From Hydrangea macrophylla (taxonomy: Eukaryota > Streptophyta > Magnoliopsida > Cornales > Hydrangeaceae), in assembly GCA_033977485.1 (NCBI GenBank), contig CM066989.1:92833887-92897886 (forward strand): 64,000 nt of DNA. Reading direction: 5' to 3'. Position 1 is the stretch's first letter; every line of letters begins with the position of its first letter. Below the pieces are notes generated by a model. It saw only the letters and a list, made by a program, of their open reading frames with translations. It searched no databases and had not been told where the DNA came from. Shown piece by piece: positions 46,526 to 56,767 of the stretch. The position numbers and the translations under genes were made by a program.

Positions 46526-48047
46526 TTGTGCACTTTTGGGTTGTTTTGAATACACAAATATATATATATATATATCAAATATATATATAGACACAGGTAT
46601 GTGCTTATATATATGTGTGCCTTCCTATGCCATACAACATATATGATTTAGTGGCATATCATTGTTTTTTTTATTTCTAAGTAGACAATAAAGGTCATTT
46701 GCCGACTTTTAGTGTGGAATTAGAAGTTAGTCTATAAATTTTTTTTTTGAAGTCAGTCTATTTACACAATATTAACTTTTTGTGTAAAATTAAAAAGTCA
46801 TCAAATTTTACACAAACTATACACAACATCGAAAACTACTTTTCATAACTTAGGGAGCAACTCTTCGTAAAAGTCGGGAGCAACTCGATCTTCACAATAT
46901 TGGGAACATTTATCATTACGGTTTAGTCCAAGTTCACAATATTACAACTATAAAATAGATTGAAATGCAAATCAACTCTTGAAATGTTGATTTATTTTTT
47001 ATTTTTTGATCGCTTCTTATTTGTTCAATTATTGTTGGTAGTTCTTTAATTTTGAGAAAATAGCATACGGACATCTAAATTTGTCTCATAAAGTTGACTA
47101 AAACTTAATTATCTCATTTTACAATAAGGGTGTGCTTTTAAATTTAAATCTCAAATTTCGTACTCAAATACATTGCCTGTTGTACTACGTGTAGTGGACG
47201 GTAGCACCGACTACTGCTACGCCCTGTGATAAACATGTTAACGTATTTGGGAACCAAATTTGTGAAGCATTAGCATTACTCATAATTTTACAATGAGAGC
47301 ACTAAATAATTTTAGCTTTTACAATGCTTTTACTACTTTTCCTTTGTTATTTATGGTGTTGGGCCAAGATATGTGCTTCACATAGTCAACACTTGTGAAT
47401 GGGTAACTCATATCTCAAAACCAAAAAAATATGCGCGAAATAAAGAACAGTACTAAAGGGTTATCCTTGATTTTTTTTTTTTCGTATAACTTACTTTAAT
47501 TCCCTCATTTTAATGAGATAAGATGACATTTTTTTGGTCTATCTGAAATTGGTACCATTAGATATACAGCCGATTAGTATTTCCTTGTGTTATTTATACA
47601 CGTTATATATGTTTTTTTATACGTAGTCAAGAGTAGTCATGCTTCCACATGTACCACTGTATGTACAAAAAGTAAATATTGAAGTCTTGTCCTTAAAAAT
47701 TACTTTAATCCGCTCTTTTAATGACATGGCATATATAATTTTTTTAAAATAAAATAATCTATTTAATTATGCCTTGGTTTTTTTTTTTTATATATGTTTT
47801 TGTGTATAAAGAAGAGGGTTATTGTGGAGTGGCAGCATTTGATGGGGAATAAAAATGGTAGTGGTTGAGAATAGGCATGCACAGCTGGTTGTGAACTTCT
47901 ATTTTGGAAAACCTCGGTTTGTTCACTTCACTACCAGCCAAACAGGTATCTTGGTATCATTCTTTAATGACAGTTCAACTCTTTGTTTTTTGGAAAAATA
48001 CCATATATATGACAATAAAGCTTGAAATGAACTTAAAAAGAATCAAC
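46526..48047. promoter_or_regulatory. Upstream region of the transporter gene
   Basis: The start codon is preceded by TA-rich runs at 46559-46591 that could hold the TATA box, but none can be singled out. Further upstream is AT-rich sequence without a recognised gene or complete repeat. Confidence 0.4.
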
Positions 48048-48224
48048 AATGATAGGGATACACATCACACGACACACCAAATGACACAATGTGCTTTAAA
48101 TACATGTACCCTGTGCTGTTTGAATTTTTCACACTTTTCGGTACATCACTTACACAGCATATGGTCCATGCATTTAAAGCTAGTGTATCGTTTAGTGTGT
48201 CATTTAGTGTGTATCCCTATCATT
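48048..48224. mobile_element. MITE with AATGATAGGGATACACA ends
   Basis: The left end AATGATAGGGATACACATCA and the inverted right end AATGATAGGGATACACACTA extend into arms of about 60 bases. Flanks are similar (aaaaagaatcaac and aaaaagaataccaac) but not an exact duplication. Confidence 0.82.
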
Positions 48225-48655
48225 TTTGAAAAAGAATACCAACATAGCAAAACATTGCTTTGTTATATGTGTAAGTAGTGAAATAGCATTGTTTGTAACC
48301 ATAGTACGTAGGAAGACTTTGGAGCCGTTTGGAATGGCTGGGAAATCATCGTAGTAAAAAAAAAAACCAAGGTGAAGAAAAATTTTACTTATTAAGTTAA
48401 ATTTTACTTATATTGTAAGTTAAATTTTTTCTTCACCAATTACTATGATATAAGTTAATTGATGTAAGTTAATTTTACGTATTAAGTTAAAATTTTACTT
48501 ATAATGTGGGCTAAATTGTAATTTTTCACAATAAAAAAATCATTGGCTAGTACCAACGCAAAATTTATCTGGGGAAGAAAAATTTTAAATTAATAAGTAA
48601 AATTAACTTACATCGTAGTAAAAGCGCAATTAAGTCATTACTCCTAAGAGATCCT

Positions 48656-48687
<32 letters not shown>

Positions 48688-49255
48688 TTTATGATTTAAT
48701 TTTTCATATTTTTCTTTTTGCAATTTTCTAAAATTATTGTAACACATTTTTACTCGACTAAGCCTTTTACTATTGAATGGATAAATGTACGATTCTCAAA
48801 TTTTCAATTCCAAATATGATTTTCCAATAACATCGTGGCAATAAAATCATAACTTAATTAATTATTTAATGACGTGGCAGTAGAATCATAGCTTTATTCT
48901 ATAATGTGGCAATGGAACCGTAGCATCACTTATATTGGTTGGGTCTTTCAATCATACAACCAATACATACACTAAAAATTGTTACATACTGATATTCGAT
49001 TGCTATCTAACGCAGTATGTTACTAGCAGGTGATACCTGAAAGAATAACTACCAAATGGAACCTTAGCTAAAAAAAAGTTACAATCAACTGACATAAAAA
49101 ATTTACAACATGGTAGCTTCATGGTACTGCAGGTTCTAGAAAATGAATGTATGGAACTACCAAAAGTATGCAGTTAAATTGTAGAAATTTCGTTATTTAT
49201 TTATTTATTTATTTTAATTTAAACCATGGACCATACACATTCTTTACAAGTTATG
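48225..49255. other. AT-rich spacer with repeats, no gene seen
   Basis: TTTTACTTATTAAGTTAAAT-type repeats in both orientations at 48370-48610 suggest a decayed foldback element. (GT)5(GA)9 is at 48655-48686 and (TTTA)n at 49196-49215. Confidence 0.45.
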
Positions 49256-49766
49256 TCACGACCCGTTATTCAATAAGATATTGTCTGTTTTGGGTCTAAG
49301 TTTTCACACTTTTGTTCTTGGGCCACTGTCTAAAAGGCCTTTTACTAGGGAGACTTGGAACCACACATATATAACACAATACTTTTCCACACCCAGGCGA
49401 AGTGGGACGAACTTCCCATAGTATATAGCTTGCCAGCACTTACTGCAGTCACAAAGGCACCTACAGCAACCCGCCCACAACACCAAGGTCGTTACATTCC
49501 ACCCCCCTTAGTGCCCAATGTTCGCGTTGGCACACTTACGACTGGGTCTAGCTCTATTATTTCACACCCCGATTTGTGGCTGCAGTAAGTACTGGCAAAC
49601 TACACACTATGGGAAATTCGTCCCACTTCGTTTGGGTGTGAAAAAGTAATATGCTATATATGTGTGGTTCCAAGTCTCTCTAGCAAGAGGCCTTTTGGGC
49701 AGTTGCCCAAATATAAAACTGTGAGGACTTTGATCCAAAGCAGACAAATTCTTACTGAGCGCGACT
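49256..49766. mobile_element. Large foldback element, about 230-bp arms
   Basis: The arms pair almost end to end, for example GAGACTTGGAACCACACATA and GAAGTGGGACGAACTTCCCA on the left against their inverse complements on the right. The arms meet near a short central stretch (49450-49580) with TTACTGCAG on each side. It has no transposase. Long arms and a small core suggest a Mutator-like or Foldback derivative. Confidence 0.8.
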
Positions 49767-50228
49767 AGATTGTGAGTATGGTCCTAACGTTGTGTTGAGT
49801 TGCTCATACCTTTATGATAAGTTATTCAGGATATTGTGCAGAGTTGCTTTCCAACCCCAATATGACAATAGTTGCTCCCCAAATTGATATATATATATAT
49901 ATATATATGTGTGTGTTTTTTAATTTGAAAAAGTAATAGACTATCTTTGAAATTTTACATAAAAATAGACAGAAATGTAATTATCCCATAATTTTAACTT
50001 TGATATCACTTGTTGTGCGACGCCCCGGGACAATAAAAATGCTTAGTTGAGAGACATAAAATAATAGATGTTGGAAGACGAATCACAAAAGATAATGATT
50101 AATTGAAGGTGTTTCCTAAGATCAGGCTACATCCACAATGAAAATGATAACCAACTAAACTAACTTCGATGTGATTTACAAGATAGAGTAAAGCATAAAG
50201 AATCCAATGTTTCTTTAAAAAAACTGAC
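49767..50228. other. Spacer with AT microsatellite and gypsy LTR end
   Basis: (AT)n at 49888-49908. At 50010 TGTTGTGCGACGCCCCGGGA resembles the inverse of a gypsy LTR end (GGGGCGTNGCACAACA), so an LTR fragment in minus orientation may follow to about 50220. Confidence 0.35.
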
Positions 50229-50770
50229 ATGGGGCGAAGTCAGGATTTGAGTTTAGTGGGGGACACAAACCTATGTGTGGTTCGGTGCAGCATAACCGAC
50301 CTTTTTCTTCTTCTTCTTCTTCTTCTTCTTCTTTTTGTGTGTGTGTAGAAGTACTATAATTTAAGGTTTAAAAAATTGTGTGATTGTTTCGTGGATTTCA
50401 CACATGTTAAAACATAATTACTCGAAGATAAAAGAATCTCTTTATAACTCTTTTGAAAAAAATTGTTATAATATGCTTAGTTTCTTTTCTATTTTTACTA
50501 ACTTCACTTATAAAATAAAGAATCCTATATTGAAAAAGGATATTTATAAGGACTTAAATATTTTGGACTAATTGAGTAAATATGATGCTAATTTGGATAA
50601 AGACGAGAGATACAAATGAATATATTATCCAATATAAATGGCGTAGGAAACAAATTTAGAAAGTTGAAATGGAGCAAAAATGTATGTAACATATAATACA
50701 TAAGGGGATAATAGTAATTTTGAACATTTGAGTGGGGACACGTGCCCCCACTGATCATGGCTCTGCCCAT
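50229..50770. mobile_element. Non-autonomous DNA element, CATGGGGCGAAGTCAGGATT end
   Basis: The left end CATGGGGCGAAGTCAGGATT and the inverted right end CATGGGCAGAGCCATGATCA are similar. The left end resembles a common plant element start (GGGGCGGAGCCAGGATTT). It includes a CTT run at 50305-50332. No transposase was seen and the target duplication is unclear. Confidence 0.5.
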
Positions 50771-50944
50771 GAAAACTGTTATAGTTTGAACAGGACATAA
50801 CTTAAAGCACTGAAGTGTTGTCTAATCTAAAATTCCAAAGAGAGTTAAATTCAAAACTTTCACTATTGTAAATATTTGTTGACAAATATCTGGGCTCTTA
50901 GAGACTATTACAAGATATGGAATCGAATTTTGCAGGAACAGAAC

Positions 50945-51640
50945 TGTATTGCAATTGAAATGACTCCAAGGAATATTGTACTAGCTAGACAATTTCTTAA
51001 ATAGAATGCTTGCCCCCTTAGCTGATGGGGCAGCTAGAAGTGTATGAAACAAACTATTGAGATTAATTAGGGGGTGTAAGTAAAGTCAAACCAACCAATT
51101 CGGTCGTTTACTCAACGATGCTCATGTGTAATAACCTAACCAAACTACATTAAGGGTGTGTTTGATAACCCCATTAAGTGCTGAAAATGAAAACATTTAG
51201 TACTTATTCTTTTTTAGTGCGTTTGATAACATACCACTTAATTGAAAAAATAGCTCCAAAACCACTGAAAACTTAAAGTGAAAATTTTCTGCTGAAAATA
51301 ATCACTGAATGTATTCTACTTCAATAGTTGAAACACTGCTTTAAGGAATAAAACTTCAAACGCTTAAAATTTTTAGTACTTAAAATTCAGCACTTAATTT
51401 TCAGTACTTAATTTTCAGTTTTATCAAACGCACCCTAACTAAACTGCAATATTGGAATTGAAATGACTCCAAAGCACGTACTAGACAAATTCCTAAATAG
51501 AATACTTGTCTCCTTAATTGGTGTGGCAGCTATAAGTGCATAAAACAAATGTGTAAGAAAAACCGAACCAACCGATTCGATTGTTTACTCAAAGATTATA
51601 TGCTCATGTGTATAAACCAAACAGAACTATATTAAACCGA
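50945..51640. repeat. Direct duplication of about 200 bp around a MITE
   Basis: Copy one (50945-51150) and copy two (51445-51640) share AATTGAAATGACTCCAA, CCTTAGCTGATGGGGCAGCT/CCTTAATTGGTGTGGCAGCT and CCAACCAATTCGGTCGTTTA/CCAACCGATTCGATTGTTTA. A Tourist-like MITE lies exactly between them. Confidence 0.75.
51154..51435. mobile_element. Tourist-like MITE, TAA duplication
   Basis: Ends GGGTGTGTTTGATAAC and, inverted, GGGTGCGTTTGATAAA, flanked by TAA (51151-51153, 51436-51438). The interior has TTTTCAGTACTTAA repeats. Confidence 0.88.
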
Positions 51641-52249
51641 AGCAAAATCGATTGGTCAGTTTGAAAACCCCCAATGTATGGACTGCAAGCAGTTCTGTAG
51701 TACAAACTGCGACAACATAGCATCAAGCTGGTCTTGGGTCGTGTATGCATGAACAATGCGTCATGGACCAACCTAACTGGATAGACTCACCGATTTGCTA
51801 AGAAGCAAAGGGTTTTTAGTACAATAGAGCTTTTAAGCTCTATTTTTCTTAACTTTCTATCCAACATGAGACAATTCACACAACTGTAAACGAGCTCCAA
51901 TAACCACTCATTGATTGCCACTTACTTTGAAAAAAATCCAGCACTCTTATAGTCCTTTTGGATTAGCTAAAAATTAAAAATTAAGTGATGAATTGCAGAT
52001 TTTGAGAAAAGCAAAATTGATTGTTTTATAAAATAAAAGTGTTTGTATTTGTTTGTTTAAGGAACTGTTTGGGAAATATGTTATTTCAGAATCTATTTTT
52101 AAAGAATTAAGTTAAAAATAAAAAAGGACTCGACTTCTCGTACGCTCGTTTGTTGCTACTTTCCAGTAATTATGTATCACCGCATAAGTCATGTGACATA
52201 CATGTTTGAGTCGAGTTGACATGCATGGTGTGAGATGGGGGAGTTTAGA
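51641..52249. other. Spacer, no gene seen
   Basis: Holds a short inverted repeat AGAGCTTTTAAGCTCT at 51826-51841. The left part of the following gypsy LTR may extend into this stretch. Confidence 0.35.
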
Positions 52250-52289
52250 AGAGTCAAGAGAATGTGTTATGTGAGTTGCGACCCCAATT

Positions 52290-52570
52290 ATCCTAAGTCG
52301 ATTCGGATACGGCAGGTTAATTGGAAAGGATTGAGCCCAGGTTGACTCAGATACGGCAAGCCAATCAGTGATGTATTATAGCCTTAATTATCCCACGTCG
52401 AATCGGACACGGCAGGTCGATTAAGAGAGATTGAGCCTCGGTTGACTCGGATACAGCAGGCTAGTCCGATCGCGTCCAGGCCGACTCAGGTATGGTAGAC
52501 CGATCAAGTTATTATAACCTTGAATGTCTAGGTACATCCAGGCCGACTCGGATACGGTAGACATACCGAC
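52290..52570 (+). repeat. LTR array of GACTCGGATACGGCAGGCC units
   Basis: About seven degenerate copies of a GACTCGGATACGGCAGRCC unit spaced 45-60 bases apart. The array differs in sequence from those in the LTRs at 25345 and 31280. Confidence 0.8.
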
Positions 52571-52845
52571 AGACATTCTAAACCTAATGGCCGTAGGCCG
52601 GTGGTTCAGGGGAATCGATTGTGTTGGGTTTTTGTAGTCGAGGTAAAAGAGTCAGTGAGATGAGTAGGCTGCATTGTTTCATGCACGGTCACATGTGATA
52701 TTATTTGAATATTATTATGTTATCATTTTGCTTCTGCTTAATTATGAATTCATTCTTGTATTTCTAACATGTTGAATAATAAACCTATGAATCGGAAACG
52801 GTAAGAAAGCATGTTTTACATTAAAAGTATGTTTTTGATACTCAC

Positions 52846-52861
52846 CAGCTTCTTGAAGCTG
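52846..52861 (+). other. Conserved LTR hairpin, copy 3
   Basis: CAGCTTCTTGAAGCTG is a perfect inverted repeat followed by ACGCCGTTGATGCGCCCTGG and ACAT, the same arrangement as at 31689 (minus strand) and 26390. Confidence 0.65.
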
Positions 52862-53233
52862 ACGCCGTTGATGCGCCCTGGACATTTATGTCTAGGCTTT
52901 TCAGGTTATGACCGAGATGGATAATACGAATATGGGAATTGAGAACAACTATTCATGAAGCAAAATGATTTTAATTATGCTTTTATTTATAAACCGAACT
53001 TGTAATAAGGATTGATGTAATAGATATTAATATGCCTTAAGATTCCCACGTGATGTAAATTTATTATGTTTGAAAATTTTATAAGTCTTGATTGCTCTTA
53101 CTATGATATAAGCTATTATATTGTTTGACGTTTGGGACAGAATCGATCCTTCAAACTGTCGCGACCTACGAGTCCATAAAGGAAATTAAATGCTTTCCCT
53201 ATTTATGCAACGTTGGGGCGTGACAGGATTTAG

Positions 53234-53251
53234 TGGTATTAGAGCCAGGTT
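53234..53251 (+). other. Primer binding site, initiator Met-tRNA type
   Basis: TGGTATTAGAGCCAGGTT matches the extended TGGTATCAGAGCCAGGTT site with one change. It starts nine bases after the LTR. Confidence 0.88.
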
Positions 53252-53419
53252 ATTATCAGAACGGTTTAGCTAGGTTAGGGTTTACAAATATAGACCCGAT
53301 TCCACATTCTGCCAGCTTAAGCTTCGTACACCCGATGATACGATAGGAGGACAAACCCGCAACCCAAACGCTTAAGATTATCTCTTTTAAGATTAGACAT
53401 GATATAAGTTAGTGCATTT

Positions 53420-54082
53420 TTGTCAAGTATGGATCTAGTCCCACCACTATTTGTATCATACGTGTACGGAGGACACTGGGTTACACAAGGTGCAGTAGTT
53501 CCGGCTTCTGTTGGACTACACTATGCCGCGATCGAGCAGCAGGCAGCGGCAGTAGTGGAGTTAGATTTGTGGCACCAGGTCCACGTAGTGGGATTGGTTG
53601 ATTTACCCCGAGTTCATCTGGAGTTTTTATATTTTGTAGAGGCTCAACGGTTGGCTCTGTTAGAAATTGTTTGATTGGTTAATAGCGATGCCTTCTATCT
53701 TCCTTTAGAGATTCATATCTTGCAGGTTCACCTTGCACACCTAGATATACCCCCACTGGTTATTCCAGTGGAGGATCCAGTAATTTCCATTGCTGAGGGT
53801 ATTGACGGCGGAGTCTTCATTTTGGCCCCTTTTGTTTTGGATGATGATGATGATGAGGGGGATGGCATGGGATTCGATGACTTTGCTGCTGAACTTGAGG
53901 AGGAGCTGGCACTTATGCCGAATTCTCCCGAGGAGATGTTGATCGAGGTGGATGTTTTGGAGCATGCTCCATCACCAGCCTCTCAGAGCAGTAGCTTCTA
54001 TATGGTAGAGTCGTTCCAGGTCCAGGGGTTTCGTCCTGTTGACTCTCTGGACTTGCTGATGGCCACTTATGGAGACTATTGA
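53420..54082 (+). pseudogene. Uncharacterised ORF between primer site and gag, one TGA
   Basis: The frame opens MSSMDLVPPLFVSYVYGGHW, meets TGA at 53672-53674 after LALLEIV and continues in the same frame for 135 codons to a stop at 54080-54082. The second half is acidic (VLDDDDDEGDGMGFDDF, then AAELEEELALMPNSPEEML) and ends LLMATYGDY. No gag, protease or pol motif is visible and I do not recognise the family. It lies on the sense strand inside the gypsy element, upstream of gag. It could be an accessory ORF, part of an unusual gag N-terminus or captured host sequence. The stop makes this copy inactive unless read through. Confidence 0.5.
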
Positions 54083-54212
54083 TGATCTTGACATAATTTT
54101 GTACATATTGGCAATATTGACTCATAACCCTATCTCTTTTTGCAAACTGTAGTTACATGCATCTGAGTATAGGGCAATAACCCCATTTTTGGCATTAACT
54201 TATGCATGGACG

Positions 54213-55552
54213 TGTTAGAGATATATACTAAAAGACATGCTTTATGTAGTTGATTTATTATTTATTTAATTAAATTAGTTATTCTATTTGTATGAGAATC
54301 TGTGTGGGCAATGTTTGCATTATATTATTTATTGTGCATGTATGTCTCTTATTCTACATAGTAGGTGGTTTGGTGTGTAGAGTTCGGCTTACACACGGAA
54401 GATCAGACAATCAAATCTTGTAGAATGTAAGATTTTGGTTTATATTCTTAGATGGGATTGGACACACCATCGGTAGGACTGCAGTATGGTGATGTAGTAG
54501 GTTTGTCTTGATTATAGGAAACGGTATAGTTTCAACTCACTATGTTGGTACACTTTGTGTATTAAACGTGACCGACTTAGGGTAATTATCTTTGTACTGA
54601 CTTATTAGATAATTAATATCTCATGGCTATTATGAGTGCTTATGCTCTAAATCCTAAGTTAATTTATAGACACGAACATTTGATATTTACGCTTTGATTC
54701 CTAAAAGGGTGAGATCCTTAAACGGGTCAATATCTCATTGGATTGGGTGATAATATTAATTGTGTGGTGGATAGTAATTAATGATGGAATCCACATCTCA
54801 ATTTTGGGATTGATGATATCCCCTTGAGAAATCTTATAAGCTTTGATTATGTCAAACCCTGCAGGTGGATTTTATATTCGACATATCAGATAAGTTAAGC
54901 AGAGGATCTCAAGGAATTTTAAAAGATTAATTAAATATGATTGTCAGTAATTATATTTAATTAATGGATATCTGTAATCTTAACATGGGGAGATAATAAG
55001 CATTTAATAACATGGAGCTCGAAATATATTTTTGAGATAAGGGTAGAAGTGAAATTACAATTCTTTAGTGGTATGAATTATAATTTATGGAAATAAGAAT
55101 ATAATTCAGTTTGAATTAGGGTTTCCTAATTCCATAAGGAAGCCTATTCCTTATTGATTTCTTATGGTCCCTATTGTAGCCTATATATATATGCTACTTT
55201 GGCTCTCTTCTTAGTTTGTGTTTTCCATCAAGAGTATTATAACTCAGAATAGAAAAGAGAGCGTAAAAAGGGAGAGCAGAAAACAGAAAGGATTTCGAAA
55301 GAGCCCACACTCAGATCGATATTCTGGCAGCAAAGGAATACGGTAGCCATCAAAAGTACGAAACACCAAATACCTATATCGTGAGCTGTTATCGAGCTCT
55401 TGTTCTCGATTCATCTACTACAGCAATTCGTTTTTGCAATTCAAGGTAACCCTAGTTCCACCCTTGTAGGCTTATTGTAGCTTTCACAAAAAATTTTGCA
55501 TTACCAACATATACGTGCTGTCAACGGATTCTGGGAACACAGTTTCCTAACA
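54213..55552 (+). mobile_element. Solo LTR, 1.34 kb, TSD ggacg
   Basis: Starts TGTTAGAGATATATACTAAA and ends GTTTCCTAACA, flanked by ggacg (54208-54212, 55553-55557). No primer site adjoins it. It belongs to the same family as the LTR at 36858-38178, in the other orientation. It inserted in the leader of the gypsy element. Confidence 0.93.
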
Positions 55553-55678
55553 GGACGATGTACGTCCTAACCCATACAGATAGGGTAGGCATTAGACTGA
55601 TCATATTTTTTGTATCTACTGGATGAGAAGTTATATATATAGAAACACTATTTTTGATGTTTTGTTGCCAAAACTAAT

Positions 55679-56766
55679 TTGTGTTATAGTAATTTTTCGC
55701 GATTCTCATTCTTTGATCATTATGATATGTATGGAATGGTTGGAAGACCAAGAAGGAATAGGAATCTAATTGAGGAGGCACCAATGGCAGCCGACCCCAT
55801 TGGAATGTTTGAGGCATTTGTCAGATGCCTCGAGAAGATTGGGAACCCTAATAAAAATTGGTGTGATCACCAAATAGGAGACGAATTACTGGAAAGATTT
55901 CGTGCACTGAGGCCTGAATAGTTTGCAGGTACTGCCGAACCCTGGAAGGCTGAACACTGGTTGAGGTAGATGGGCCGAGTGTTCAAAGCAGTTCAGTGTA
56001 ATGAATTGGAAAAGAGAAGAGTAGCCACTTTTCAACTGAGCGATGCCGCCGCAGATTGGTGGGACTCAGTAAAAGCCACCATAGGGAATGAATCTACAAT
56101 GGGAATGACTTGCACCATGTTTAAGGAGAGTTTTGAAAAGTACTTGTCACCTACTGAGAGGCACAGTAGGGAGAAGGAATTCATGGATCTGACTCAGGGG
56201 AATAAATCTGTACAGGAATACACTACGCAGTTTGAAAGACTGTCTCGGTTCACTCCTCATATGGTTGATACGGAAGAGAAGAAAATACGTAAGTATAATC
56301 AAGGACTGACACTGCAGATTCGTCGCTTAACTATCGGCCACATGGATAAATTATTTGAGGGACTAGTTGGCTTGGCTACTAATCTGGAGGAAGATGCTCG
56401 TGTGAACCGCAAACAATTGATTTCCGACCGCCTCAGAGAGGTATTATTGGGAATAAGCCACTGATGTATTGTACCCAAGGGACAAAAGATGAATTTTGAT
56501 AAAAGCAAGAAACCCCAAACTGTCACCTATTCGACTCAGCCATGAGTGGGAGAGGGAGGTAGTGTTAGGAAATGCTTTAATTGTGGCACCCCTGGTCATT
56601 TTGTTTAAGAATGTAAGGCACCTAAACACAACAACCGTCAAGATATAATCTGTTATAACTGTGGTGAACCTGGTCACATCAGCAAGTTTTACACTGCTCC
56701 TAAACGAGTGACTTATGGTCAGGAGGGTCAGACTCGCTTGAATGCTATTATTCCTGATGCTGCTGG
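55679..56766 (+). pseudogene. Ty3/gypsy gag with zinc knuckles, several breaks
   Basis: In one frame from 55679: GRPRRNRNLIEEAPMAADPI, then TAG at 55919, TAG at 55967, then RVFKAVQCNELEKRRVATFQ, AAADWWDSVKATIG and FEKYLSPTERHSREKEFMDL, ending at 56464. This is the Retrotrans_gag domain. A frame change follows; then CFNCGTPGHFV-stop-EC (knuckle one, with a stop) and CYNCGEPGHISKFY (knuckle two, last Cys replaced by Tyr). The frame reaches LNAIIPDAAG and is cut by the LTR that starts at 56768. Gag would form the capsid and bind RNA. Confidence 0.88.
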
Positions 56767-56767
56767 G

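Larger units (their letters stand above)
52250..53225 (+). mobile_element. Ty3/gypsy 5' LTR (left end approximate)
   Basis: Ends GTTGGGGCGTGACA at 53225, nine bases before a Met-tRNA primer site. The last 120 bases match the solo LTR at 31280. It includes its own array at 52290-52570 and the conserved hairpin at 52846. The left boundary is uncertain and could lie further left. Confidence 0.75.

Noticed and set aside
48318..49060. Possible large MITE with ends GGAGCCGTTTGGAATG and, inverted, AAGGTTCCATTTGGTAG
   Set aside because: The ends pair only weakly and no target duplication was found.
51126..51140. TGTAATAACCTAACC as the start of the gypsy LTR ending at 53225
   Set aside because: It resembles the start of the solo LTR at 34251, but the sequence lies in the local duplication and no further similarity follows.
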